A program made the translations under genes and the position numbers. Positions 17,407 to 25,767 of a DNA stretch of 64,000 nucleotides are shown here, in pieces. The notes under the pieces were generated by a model that was not told the DNA's origin, did not search any database, and saw nothing but the letters and a program-made list of their open reading frames with translations. Source of the DNA: an uncultured Eubacteriales bacterium (lineage in GTDB: Bacteria; Bacillota; Clostridia; Oscillospirales; Oscillospiraceae); NCBI GenBank assembly GCA_900549475.1, contig UROF01000011.1, forward strand, positions 1-64,000, written 5' to 3'. The stretch's first letter is position 1; each line of letters starts with the position of its first letter.

Positions 17407-18774
17407 ATGGAGGAATACATCGTCCCCCGGATCGTACTGGCAGGGACCAACAGCGGCTGCGGCAAAACCACCTTGACCTGTGCCGTACTCCAGGCCCTGG
17501 TAGACCGCGGGATGCAGGTCGGCTCCTGCAAATGCGGGCCGGACTACATCGACCCCATGTTCCACAGCCGGATCATCGGTACCCGCAGTACCAACCTGGA
17601 TCTCTTTTTCTTCTCCCCCGATACGCTGCGCGCGCTTCTGGCCAAAAATGCCCAAAACCGGGACGTCTCTGTGATCGAGGGAGTCATGGGCTACTACGAC
17701 GGCATCGGCATCGCGGACCCCCGTGCCAGCACCTATGAGGTGGCCAAGGCCACCGACAGCCCGGTAGTCCTGGTGGTGGGTGTAGGTGGCGCCTCTCTCT
17801 CCGTCCTGGCGGTGATCCAGGGTTTTCTCTCCCTGTACCCCGATAACCATATCCGGGGCGTGATCTTAAACCAGTGCAGCCCCATGCTCTACCCTGCCCT
17901 GGCAGAGGAGATCCGCCGCCGGTTTGGCCCTACCGTGGAGCCTCTGGGCTATCTGCCCGCTATGCCGGCGTGCACATTGGAGAGCCGGCACCTGGGACTG
18001 GTCACCGCCGCTGAGGTGGAAGATCTGCGGGAGAAGCTCTCCCTCCTCAGCCGCCAGGCACAGGAGACCATCGATCTGGAGGGCCTTCTCCGCCTGGCCC
18101 GAAGTGCCGCACCCCTGACCTGCACGCCATTGACTGCAGAACCCCAGGAGCCGGTCCGCATTGCCGTAGCCCGGGACAAAGCCTTCTGCTTCTACTACGA
18201 GGACAGCCTGGATGTGCTGCGGGAGATGGGAGCGGAGCTGGTGGATTTCAGCCCTCTGTCCGACGCCGGCCTGCCGGAGAATATCCATGGGCTGTATCTG
18301 GGCGGCGGCTATCCGGAGCTCTACACCAGCACTTTGTCGGAAAACGCCTCCATGCGCCAGAGCATCCGCTCCGCTTTGGCGGACGGTCTCCCCTGTATCG
18401 CCGAGTGCGGCGGCTTTATGTATCTGACGGAGCATATCGCCGGAGCGCCCATGGTGGGTCTTCTCCCCAGCGGCTGCGAGGACAAGGGCCGGCTGGTCCG
18501 CTTTGGCTATGTGGAGCTCACTGCCCGGCGGGACAATCTTCTCTGCCGAGCCGGAGAGTCTATCCGGGGCCACGAGTTCCACCACTGGGATGCCGATGAT
18601 CCCGGCGATGGCTTTACCGCCCGGCGAGATTCCGGCCGCAGCTGGGACTGCGTGGTAGCTACCCCCACCCTCTATGCCGGGTTCCCCCACTTCCATTTTT
18701 GCGCCAATCCCACTTTCGCTCGGAATTTCTACCGAGCCTGTCTGACGGAAAAACACCGCCACACCAATTTCTAA
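17407..18774 (+). CDS. cbiA: Cobyrinate a,c-diamide synthase
   Basis: This 455-residue protein has an N-terminal ATP-binding P-loop (GTNSGCGKTT, residues 13-22) and a C-terminal class I glutamine amidotransferase domain with the nucleophile in AECGGFMYL near residue 334. It amidates the a and c side chains of cobyrinate or its cobalt form. The ATG at 17407 follows GGAGAAAGGAG. It is the first gene under the riboswitch and is 12 bases from cbiB. Confidence 0.95.
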   Translation: MEEYIVPRIVLAGTNSGCGKTTLTCAVLQALVDRGMQVGSCKCGPDYIDPMFHSRIIGTRSTNLDLFFFSPDTLRALLAKNAQNRDVSVIEGVMGYYDGIGIADPRASTYEVAKATDSPVVLVVGVGGASLSVLAVIQGFLSLYPDNHIRGVILNQCSPMLYPALAEEIRRRFGPTVEPLGYLPAMPACTLESRHLGLVTAAEVEDLREKLSLLSRQAQETIDLEGLLRLARSAAPLTCTPLTAEPQEPVRIAVARDKAFCFYYEDSLDVLREMGAELVDFSPLSDAGLPENIHGLYLGGGYPELYTSTLSENASMRQSIRSALADGLPCIAECGGFMYLTEHIAGAPMVGLLPSGCEDKGRLVRFGYVELTARRDNLLCRAGESIRGHEFHHWDADDPGDGFTARRDSGRSWDCVVATPTLYAGFPHFHFCANPTFARNFYRACLTEKHRHTNF

Positions 18775-18786
18775 GGAGTCCTGACG

Positions 18787-19755
18787 ATGAAATGGTCCTT
18801 GCTGGCCCTTTTAATCGGGTTTATCATTGATTGCTTTGTGGGAGATCCCCATGGTTTCCCCCACCCCATTATTCTGATTGGAAAACTGATCTCCACGCTG
18901 GAAAAATGGCTTCGCCGCCTGTTTCCCGCCACTCCCCGTGGGGAACGGGCAGCAGGGGCCGTGCTGTGGCTCCTCACCGTGGGGCTCTCCACCGCCGTTC
19001 CGGCCCTTATCCTTGTTCTCTGCCATCAGGTGAGCCCCTGGCTGCGCCTGGCTGTGGAGAGCATTATGTGCTGGCAGATCCTGGCAGCCCGGGCCCTGAA
19101 GGAGGAGAGTATGCTGGTATATAAGGCTCTGGAGAGCGGCGATATCGTCGCCTCCCGCCGCGCGGTCTCCATGATCGTGGGCCGTGACACTGCCGCACTG
19201 GACGATGCCGCTGTCACCCGGGCAGCAGTGGAGACTGTGGCGGAGAACACCTCCGATGGCGTGGTGGCTCCCCTTCTCTTCCTGGCCATCGGGGGCGCAC
19301 CTCTGGGCTTTTTCTACAAGGCCGTGAACACTATGGACTCCATGCTGGGTTACACAGAACCGCCCTTCAAGGACATTGGTCTGGTTCCTGCCAAAGCCGA
19401 CGACGTGGTAAACTATTTGCCCGCCCGGCTCTCCGCCCTGCTGATGCTGACGGCAGGCTTCCTTCTGGGGTTAGATGTGAAAAATGGCTGGCGGATCTAC
19501 CGCCGGGATCGCCATAACCACGCCAGCCCCAACTCCGCCCAGACCGAGGCCATGTGCGCTGGGCTTCTGGGCCTCCGGCTGGCGGGAGACGCCTGGTATC
19601 ACGGCGTACTCCACCGCAAGCCCTTTATCGGCGACCCGGTGCGGGAGATCCGGCATGAGGACATCCCCCGCACCTGCCACCTGATGTATCTCACCGCCCT
19701 GCTGGCACTGCTGTTATGTGCTCTGGCCAAAACGGCGGTTTTGATCCTGCTGTAA
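18787..19755 (+). CDS. cbiB: Adenosylcobinamide-phosphate synthase CbiB
   Basis: This 322-residue multi-spanning membrane protein has the family signatures GFIIDCFVGDPHGFPHP at the N-terminus, ENTSDGVVAPLLF in the middle and NAVNTMDSMLGY-like KAVNTMDSMLGY. It attaches aminopropanol phosphate to adenosylcobyrate. The gene follows cbiA with a 12-base gap and precedes the enzyme that makes its aminopropanol phosphate substrate. Confidence 0.95.
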   Translation: MKWSLLALLIGFIIDCFVGDPHGFPHPIILIGKLISTLEKWLRRLFPATPRGERAAGAVLWLLTVGLSTAVPALILVLCHQVSPWLRLAVESIMCWQILAARALKEESMLVYKALESGDIVASRRAVSMIVGRDTAALDDAAVTRAAVETVAENTSDGVVAPLLFLAIGGAPLGFFYKAVNTMDSMLGYTEPPFKDIGLVPAKADDVVNYLPARLSALLMLTAGFLLGLDVKNGWRIYRRDRHNHASPNSAQTEAMCAGLLGLRLAGDAWYHGVLHRKPFIGDPVREIRHEDIPRTCHLMYLTALLALLLCALAKTAVLILL

Positions 19756-19769
19756 GAGAGGCGATCTCC

Positions 19770-20828
19770 ATGCTCTATCAAACCGAAAACCCCCACGGCG
19801 GCGACCTCTACGGCCGCCCCGTTTTACTGGACTTTTCCGCCAACACCAATCCCCTGGGCACACCCCCGGCGGTGCGGCAGGCGGTGGTGGAGTCCTCCCA
19901 ATTTCTCAACCAGTACCCTGACCCCTATTGCCGGAAGCTGGTAGCGGCTCTGTCGGACTTTGAGCAGGTACCCACGTCCTATATCCTCTGCGGCTGCGGT
20001 GCGGCGGAGCTGATCTTCTCCTTCTGCGCGGCGGTAAAGCCCCGCCGGGCTCTGGAGCTGGCCCCCACCTTCTCCGAGTATGCCACTGCCCTTACCGCCA
20101 TGGGTTCCGCCGTGGACCGCTATCCTCTGGCCGAGGAGAACGGCTTTGCCCTTACCGAGGAATTCCTTCCCTTCCTCCGGAGTGGACAGTGGGATGCTCT
20201 CTTTCTCTGTAACCCCAACAACCCCACCGGCCAGACCATTCCACACGCCCTGCTGGAGGAAATTTTAAACCTGTGTCAGCAGCGGCACATGCGGCTATTT
20301 GTGGACGAGTGCTTCCTGGATCTCACGGACGGCGGCCGGGATCTGTCTCTGAAAAACCAGCTCAAGGATCATCCGGAGCTCTTTATCCTCAAGGCCTTCA
20401 CCAAGAGCTACGGCATGGCGGGGCTGCGGCTGGGCTACTGCCTCAGCGGCGACAGCGCGCTGCTCCAGGCCATGGGCCGTACCGTACAGCCATGGAACGT
20501 ATCCCTGCCCGCTCAGGCCGCCGGTGTGGCAGCCCTGGGGGAACGGGAATTCCTGCGGCATACCCGGGCAGTGATCCACCAGGAGCGCACCTGGCTGCGT
20601 TCCGCCCTGGAGGGGCTGGGGTTGCGGGTATTCCCCTCCCAGGCCAACTATTTGCTGGTCAAAGGTCCGGTGGGCCTGTGTGAAAATTTGATGGAAAATG
20701 GTATCCTGGCCAGAAGCTGTGCCAACTACCACGGTCTCAGCCCCGCTTTTCTTCGGCTGGCCGTCAAGCGGCATGAGGAGAATGAGACCTTGATAAACAC
20801 TCTGCGGGATATATTACAGGAGGACTGA
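19770..20828 (+). CDS. cobD: PLP-dependent threonine-phosphate decarboxylase CobD-like
   Basis: This 352-residue fold-type I aminotransferase-like protein has CNPNNPTG and the likely PLP lysine in KAFTKSYGMAGLRLGY near residue 212. In B12 operons this family decarboxylates L-threonine-O-3-phosphate to (R)-1-amino-2-propanol phosphate, which CbiB uses. Histidinol-phosphate aminotransferase is the nearest alternative, but the position between cbiB and cbiP favours CobD. The ATG at 19770 follows GAGAGGCG and is 14 bases from cbiB. Confidence 0.9.
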   Translation: MLYQTENPHGGDLYGRPVLLDFSANTNPLGTPPAVRQAVVESSQFLNQYPDPYCRKLVAALSDFEQVPTSYILCGCGAAELIFSFCAAVKPRRALELAPTFSEYATALTAMGSAVDRYPLAEENGFALTEEFLPFLRSGQWDALFLCNPNNPTGQTIPHALLEEILNLCQQRHMRLFVDECFLDLTDGGRDLSLKNQLKDHPELFILKAFTKSYGMAGLRLGYCLSGDSALLQAMGRTVQPWNVSLPAQAAGVAALGEREFLRHTRAVIHQERTWLRSALEGLGLRVFPSQANYLLVKGPVGLCENLMENGILARSCANYHGLSPAFLRLAVKRHEENETLINTLRDILQED

Positions 20829-20829
20829 C

Positions 20830-22290
20830 ATGGCAAAAAACATCATGATCCAGGGCACCATGTCCAACGCAGGCAAAAGTCTGCTGGCGGCGGGCCTGTG
20901 CCGGGTGCTCCGGCAGGACGGTCTGCGGGTAGCCCCTTTCAAGAGCCAGAACATGGCCCTCAACTCCTTCATCACCGCCGCAGGCGGCGAGATGGGCCGG
21001 GCTCAGGTGGTCCAGGCGGAGGCAGCGGGCATCGCCCCCGACGTGCGAATGAACCCCATCCTCCTCAAACCCACCACCGACCGGGGCAGTCAGGTGATCG
21101 TCGGCGGCAAGGCCCTGGGCAACATGGATGCCGCCGCCTACTACCGCCGGAAGCGTGAGTTTATCCCCGCTATTCTGGAGGCCTATGAGGGTCTTGCCGC
21201 CGAGTACGACGTCATCGTCATTGAGGGCGCGGGCAGTCCCGCGGAGATCAATCTCAAGGCCGACGATATTGTGAACATGGGCCTTGCCAAGCTGGTGGAC
21301 ACCCCCGTCCTCCTGGCAGGGGACATCGACCGGGGCGGCGTGTTTGCCCAGCTCTACGGCACCGTGGCCCTGCTGGAGTCCGAGGAGCGGCAGCGGATCA
21401 AGGGCCTCATCGTCAACAAGTTCCGGGGGGACCCGGCCATTCTCAAGCCGGGCCTCAGTGACCTGGAGAGGCTGTGCGGTGTGCCGGTGGCGGGGGTGAT
21501 CCCCTACCTCCGGGTGGATATCGACGACGAGGACAGTCTCACTGAGCGGTTCCACCGCCAGGAGGAGCGCCGGGACATTGACCTTGCGGTGATCCGTCTG
21601 CCCAAGATCTCCAACTTTACGGACTTTGGCCCCTTCGAGCGCTACGATAACGTATCCCTGCGCTATGTGGAGAGTCTCCGGGATCTGGGACACCCGGACA
21701 TGATCCTCCTTCCCGGTACCAAGAGCACCATCGCCGACCTTCTGTGGCTGCGTCAGAGCGGCCTGGAGGCCGCTATCCAGAAGGCCGCCGCCGCAGGCAC
21801 TCCGGTATTCGGCATCTGCGGAGGCTATCAGATGCTGGGGCGGAGCATCTCCGACCCCGACGGAGCGGAGGCGGAGCCCGGTGCCCGGGTGATGGGCATG
21901 GGTCTTCTCCCCACGGAGACGGTATTCCAAGGCGAAAAGCGCCAGACTCAAGTCACCGGCGTTCTCAACACGGTGGATGGCATCCTATCCCCCCTCTCCG
22001 GCATGGCCTACGAGGGCTATGAGATCCACATGGGCCGCAGCGGCGACCAGCCCCCGTTGCTGGGCAGCGGCTGCGTCTACGGCACCTACATCCACGGCAT
22101 CTTTGACGCCCCAGGCATAGCGGACGCCATTCTGGGTGCTCTCTGCCGCAGGAAGGGCCTCTCCCCCGATATTCTCACCTCTTTTGACCCCGCTGCCTAC
22201 AAAGAGCGGCAGTACGACCTGCTGGCCCAGGCGGTACGGGAAAATCTGGATATGGACCTGGTCTACCGCATTCTGAACCGGGAGGTCTGA
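20830..22290 (+). CDS. cbiP: Cobyric acid synthase
   Basis: This 486-residue enzyme has an N-terminal dethiobiotin-synthetase-like ATPase domain (GTMSNAGKS, residues 9-17) and a C-terminal glutamine amidotransferase domain with the nucleophile in FGICGGYQMLG. It amidates the b, d, e and g side chains of adenosylcobyrinate diamide. AGGAGG precedes the ATG, which begins one base after the previous stop codon, so it is tightly coupled. It is the last gene of the riboswitch operon. Also called CobQ. Confidence 0.96.
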   Translation: MAKNIMIQGTMSNAGKSLLAAGLCRVLRQDGLRVAPFKSQNMALNSFITAAGGEMGRAQVVQAEAAGIAPDVRMNPILLKPTTDRGSQVIVGGKALGNMDAAAYYRRKREFIPAILEAYEGLAAEYDVIVIEGAGSPAEINLKADDIVNMGLAKLVDTPVLLAGDIDRGGVFAQLYGTVALLESEERQRIKGLIVNKFRGDPAILKPGLSDLERLCGVPVAGVIPYLRVDIDDEDSLTERFHRQEERRDIDLAVIRLPKISNFTDFGPFERYDNVSLRYVESLRDLGHPDMILLPGTKSTIADLLWLRQSGLEAAIQKAAAAGTPVFGICGGYQMLGRSISDPDGAEAEPGARVMGMGLLPTETVFQGEKRQTQVTGVLNTVDGILSPLSGMAYEGYEIHMGRSGDQPPLLGSGCVYGTYIHGIFDAPGIADAILGALCRRKGLSPDILTSFDPAAYKERQYDLLAQAVRENLDMDLVYRILNREV

Positions 22291-22359
22291 TTTTCCTTTT
22301 GGGGGAAATTTTCCTCTTTTCCCGGTTTCGACAAAATGGTGGCCGCCCAGGCCGGTATA

Positions 22360-22398
22360 ATGGCTGCAAGCAAACAAGCTTGCAGCCATTTTTTTGTT
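22360..22398 (+). terminator. Terminator of the cobalamin operon
   Basis: A perfect 12-bp stem (22360-22371 with 22378-22389) and a 6-base loop are followed by seven T. It separates the B12 operon from the sigma-F operon, whose first start is only about 20 bases further on. A TATAAT-like element at 22356-22361 overlaps the stem, but I see no matching -35 box. Confidence 0.85.
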
Positions 22399-22418
22399 TT
22401 TCACAAAGGAGACAAGCC

Positions 22419-22724
22419 ATGGAAATGAAGTACAAGGCGGAAAACCGCCAGCTCACCATATCCCTGGCCGGTGAGCTGGACCACCATGCCGCCAGGGGGC
22501 TGATGGACTCCATCGACCGGTGTATCGAGCAGAACCTGCCGGTAAAGACCATCCTGGATATGGGGGGATTGACCTTTATGGACAGCTCCGGTATTGCGGT
22601 GGTATTGCGGGCCCGGCGGCGGATGGAGGCCCTGGCAGGCAGTCTGGTGGTGGTAAACATCCCCCGGCAGGCCGCCCGGGTACTGGAGACCGCCGGTCTT
22701 GGCCGGTATGTCAATCTGATCTAG
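22419..22724 (+). CDS. spoIIAA: Anti-sigma-F factor antagonist SpoIIAA
   Basis: This 101-residue STAS-domain protein has the phosphorylatable site DSSG (Ser56/Ser57). Unphosphorylated SpoIIAA displaces sigma F from SpoIIAB in the forespore. AAAGGAG lies before the ATG. It is the first of three tightly packed genes. Its promoter would be expected to be sigma-H dependent, but I could not find a convincing match. Confidence 0.96.
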   Translation: MEMKYKAENRQLTISLAGELDHHAARGLMDSIDRCIEQNLPVKTILDMGGLTFMDSSGIAVVLRARRRMEALAGSLVVVNIPRQAARVLETAGLGRYVNLI

Positions 22725-22734
22725 GAGGTGCGTT

Positions 22735-23178
22735 ATGACAAGGACCACCAATTACATAGTCTTTGAATTTCTCAGCCGCAGCGCCAACGAGGGCTTTGCC
22801 CGTGGAGCGGTGGCCTGCTTTGCCGCCCAGTTGGACCCCACCCTGGAGGAACTGGGAGATATCAAAACCGCCGTCAGCGAGGCGGTGACCAACGCCATCG
22901 TCCACGCCTACCCCGACACCTTGGGGAAGATCGTGGTGAAGGCAAAAATTCTCGACGGGAACATCCTGGAGGTGACCGTCCGGGACTGGGGCAAGGGCAT
23001 TGCTGACGTGGAGCAGGCCCGTCAGCCCCTCTACACCACCGGCGGCGAGGAGCGCAGCGGTATGGGCTTTACCATCATGGAGAGCTTCATGGACAAGCTC
23101 ACAGTCCGCTCCTCCGAGGGCAAAGGCACCCGGGTCACCATGCGCCGGCGGATATTGCCCCGTCCGGCGGGCAAATGA
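22735..23178 (+). CDS. spoIIAB: Anti-sigma-F factor SpoIIAB
   Basis: This 147-residue GHKL-type kinase has an N box (EAVTNAIVHAYP), a G1 box (DWGKGI) and a G2 box (GMGF). It binds sigma F, or phosphorylates SpoIIAA using ATP. AGGAGG precedes the ATG and the stop overlaps the sigF start by four bases, which couples their translation. Confidence 0.96.
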   Translation: MTRTTNYIVFEFLSRSANEGFARGAVACFAAQLDPTLEELGDIKTAVSEAVTNAIVHAYPDTLGKIVVKAKILDGNILEVTVRDWGKGIADVEQARQPLYTTGGEERSGMGFTIMESFMDKLTVRSSEGKGTRVTMRRRILPRPAGK

Positions 23179-23882
23179 CCGCCGACACCCTGGACCTTCT
23201 GGATCTGGCCCGCCAGGGGGATCAGGAGGCTGTCTCCCAGGTGCTGGAGGCCAACAGCGGCCTGATCTGGGCCGTGGTCCGGCGCTACTATGGCCGGGGT
23301 GCCGAGCCGGAGGACCTCTACCAGCTGGGATGTCTGGGCTTTCTCAAAGCGGTACAGGGCTTTGACCCGGAGTACGGCACCCAGTTCTCCACTTACGCTG
23401 TCCCCAAGATCGCCGGAGAGATCCGGCGGTACCTCCGGGACAACGGGGCTTTGAAGGTCAGCCGTGGGCTGCGGGAGCAGAGCCTCACCATCTACTCCGC
23501 CCGGGAACAGCTGCGCACCCGGCTGGGCCGGGAACCAGCACTGTCTGAACTCAGCGAGGCCACCGGCCTGTCTCCGGAGGAGATCGCCGTGGCGGAGCTG
23601 GCCGCCGCACCGCCGGACAGTCTCCAGCAGGAAAATGCCGACGGCCTTACCCTGGAGTCCACCCTGGCGGACAGTGCCGCCACGGAGGAGGCGCTGGTAG
23701 AGCACATCGCTCTGCGCTCTGCCGTCAACGCCCTGCCGGAGCAGGAGCAGAAAACCATCCTTCTTCGGTTCTATAAGGGGCTGACCCAGCAGCAGTGTGC
23801 CCGTATTCTGGGAGTATCCCAGGTTCAGGTATCGCGGCTTGAAAAGCGTGCTCTGGACCGGCTGCGCCGGGACATGGGGTAG
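23175..23882 (+). CDS. sigF: Sporulation sigma factor F
   Basis: This 235-residue sigma-70 family protein has a region 2 (EDLYQLGCLGFLKAVQGFDPEYGTQFSTYA region), a region 3 and a region 4 helix-turn-helix near the end (TQQQCARILGVSQVQVSRLEKRAL region). It directs the first forespore-specific transcription. It is the last gene of the spoIIA operon and ends just before a strong terminator. Confidence 0.96.
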   Translation: MTADTLDLLDLARQGDQEAVSQVLEANSGLIWAVVRRYYGRGAEPEDLYQLGCLGFLKAVQGFDPEYGTQFSTYAVPKIAGEIRRYLRDNGALKVSRGLREQSLTIYSAREQLRTRLGREPALSELSEATGLSPEEIAVAELAAAPPDSLQQENADGLTLESTLADSAATEEALVEHIALRSAVNALPEQEQKTILLRFYKGLTQQQCARILGVSQVQVSRLEKRALDRLRRDMG

Positions 23883-23891
23883 TTTCACTGT

Positions 23892-23931
23892 AAAAAAGCC
23901 TCCTGCCAGTTTCCTGGCAGGAGGCTTTTAA
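23892..23931. terminator. Bidirectional terminator between sigF and pepT
   Basis: A 13-bp stem (about 23897-23909 with 23914-23926) has A6 before and a T run after it. It serves both converging operons. Confidence 0.9.
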
Positions 23932-23953
23932 TTGGTTTCGTCTGAAAGAGGAG

Positions 23954-25180
23954 TTACTCCTTCATCTCTGCATAGCACGCAACAATATTGTGGAGGATCG
24001 TTACCACAGCATCCATTCCCTCCACGGTGACGCACTCATAAGGGCCATGGAAGTTGCAGCCCCCGGTACCCAGATTGGGGCAGGGCAGGCCCATAAAGGA
24101 CAGCCGGGCTCCGTCGGTACCGCCGCGGATGGGCATCGTTACCGGCTCCACCCCCGCTTGGCGGGCAGCCGCCCGGGCGTTCTCGATCAGATGCATGCAG
24201 TCCTTCAGCTGACCGGCCATGTTATAGTAGCTGTCTTTCACGGTCAAAACCAGCTTGGCCTTGGGATGGGCCGCCTGGACCGCCGCCACTGCCTGCTCCA
24301 TCTGCGCCTTGCGGCGGGTAAAGCTGTCCATGTCATGATCCCGGATGATGTAGTCCATCCGGGCAAAGGCCTCGCTTCCACTCATGTCGCAAAGGTGGAA
24401 GAAGCCCTCGTATCCCTCTGTCCTGGCGGGGATCTCCTCCGGGGGAAGCTTACCATTGACTTCCATAGCGATGAGGAGGGCATTTTCCATAGCATCCTTG
24501 GCGCTGCCGGGGTGGACAGAGACACCGGTGATCTCCACCTTGGCGGAGGCAGCGTTGAAGTTCTCGTACTCGATCTCACCCTCCTGCCCGCCATCCACGG
24601 TGTAGGCGTACTTGGCGCCAAAGGCGGGAACATCAAAGTGATCCGGGCCCTCGCCGATTTCTTCGTCAGGGGTAAAGGCTACGCACAGTTTGCCGTGAGG
24701 CTTGCCGGAGGCGATCAACTCCTCACAGAGGGTCATGATCTCCGCAATACCCGCCTTGTCGTCGGCTCCCAGCAGAGTAGAACCATCGGCAGTGATCAGA
24801 GTGCGGCCCTTCAGACCGGCCAGATGAGGGAAATCTGCCAGGCGGATCACCCGGCCCTCCTTAGGCAGCACCACGTCGCCGCCGTCATAGTTCTCATGGA
24901 TCACAGGCGTGACATCTGTACCGGAAAAAGCGGGAGAAGTATCCATATGGGCCAGGAACCCCAGAGCGGGAGCAGCCTCACAGCCTGCGGTGGCAGGCAG
25001 CACCGCCGTCACCACGCCAAATTCACTGACCTTCACCTCCTGGAGGCCCAGGGTCTTGAGCTCCTCCACCAGCAGCTTTGCCAGATCCCACTGGCAATCG
25101 GTGCTGGGGCTCTTACCCGTCCCCTCAGCAGATTTTGTGTCCACCTTGACATACTTCAGCAGCCGTTCATATGCGCGCAT
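23954..25180 (-). CDS. pepT: Peptidase T (tripeptide aminopeptidase)
   Basis: This 408-residue M20 metallopeptidase has the two-zinc motifs in order: LAHMDTSP, GADDKAG and TPDEEIGEG, plus a C-terminal segment with HGPYECV. It removes the N-terminal residue from tripeptides in the cytoplasm. It is the last gene of the pncB-cls-cobO-pepT run, 33 bases after cobO. Confidence 0.95.
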   Translation of the reverse strand: MRAYERLLKYVKVDTKSAEGTGKSPSTDCQWDLAKLLVEELKTLGLQEVKVSEFGVVTAVLPATAGCEAAPALGFLAHMDTSPAFSGTDVTPVIHENYDGGDVVLPKEGRVIRLADFPHLAGLKGRTLITADGSTLLGADDKAGIAEIMTLCEELIASGKPHGKLCVAFTPDEEIGEGPDHFDVPAFGAKYAYTVDGGQEGEIEYENFNAASAKVEITGVSVHPGSAKDAMENALLIAMEVNGKLPPEEIPARTEGYEGFFHLCDMSGSEAFARMDYIIRDHDMDSFTRRKAQMEQAVAAVQAAHPKAKLVLTVKDSYYNMAGQLKDCMHLIENARAAARQAGVEPVTMPIRGGTDGARLSFMGLPCPNLGTGGCNFHGPYECVTVEGMDAVVTILHNIVACYAEMKE

Positions 25181-25213
25181 AGTCCTTTTCTTCCTTTCCT
25201 GATAATATCTCCA

Positions 25214-25732
25214 TCAATACTCCACACCCATCCGGGCCGGAATGCCCCGGTCAAAGGGGTGTTTGATCTTCCGCATTTCCGTGACATAGTCCGCCTGGTC
25301 CACCATAGCCTGGGAGGGATCACGGCCGGTAAGGACCACCTCCAGCGCCTCCGGCTTCTCCGCCAGAAGCTGCCGCAGCCGCTCCTCACAGATCACCCCG
25401 TTGGTGCAGGCACTCATCGCCTCGTCCAGGACCAGTAAATCATAGTCCCCGCTTTTGGCCATGACCTCCTCCAGCAGGGCGGAGTAGTACTCCCTGGCCT
25501 GGGCCCGCTCCTCATCCGACAGCGTCCAGAAAAATCCAAAACGCTTTTTATGGCTGACGATCTCAACATCCGGGAAACTATTCAGCGCCTGGACTTCAGA
25601 GGAACTGCCATCCTTGAAAAACTGGAGTACCAGCACCCGCCGGCCAGCCCCGGCAGCCCGCAGCGCAAGGCCCATCGCCGCCGTTGTCTTGCCTTTTCCT
25701 TCACCGCAGTAGAGATGGATCAATCCGCTCAT
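25214..25732 (-). CDS. cobO: Cob(I)yrinic acid a,c-diamide adenosyltransferase (CobO/BtuR)
   Basis: This 172-residue P-loop protein begins with LIHLYCGEGKGKTTAAMGLA and has VLDEAM in the middle, the CobO/BtuR/CobA signatures. It adds the adenosyl group to reduced corrinoids. The ATG at 25732 was chosen because the family-typical sequence begins there and AAGAAGAGG lies upstream; the frame is open further upstream by chance. It lies outside the riboswitch operon, between cls and pepT. Confidence 0.93.
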   Translation of the reverse strand: MSGLIHLYCGEGKGKTTAAMGLALRAAGAGRRVLVLQFFKDGSSSEVQALNSFPDVEIVSHKKRFGFFWTLSDEERAQAREYYSALLEEVMAKSGDYDLLVLDEAMSACTNGVICEERLRQLLAEKPEALEVVLTGRDPSQAMVDQADYVTEMRKIKHPFDRGIPARMGVEY

Positions 25733-25767
25733 TCTTGTTACCTCTTCTTTTTGATCTTGGGGCAGCA

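Noticed and set aside
22299..22418. Sigma-H promoter for spoIIAA
   Set aside because: It is expected from known biology, but no sequence here matches both sigma-H boxes at proper spacing, and the TATAAT at 22356 has no -35 partner.
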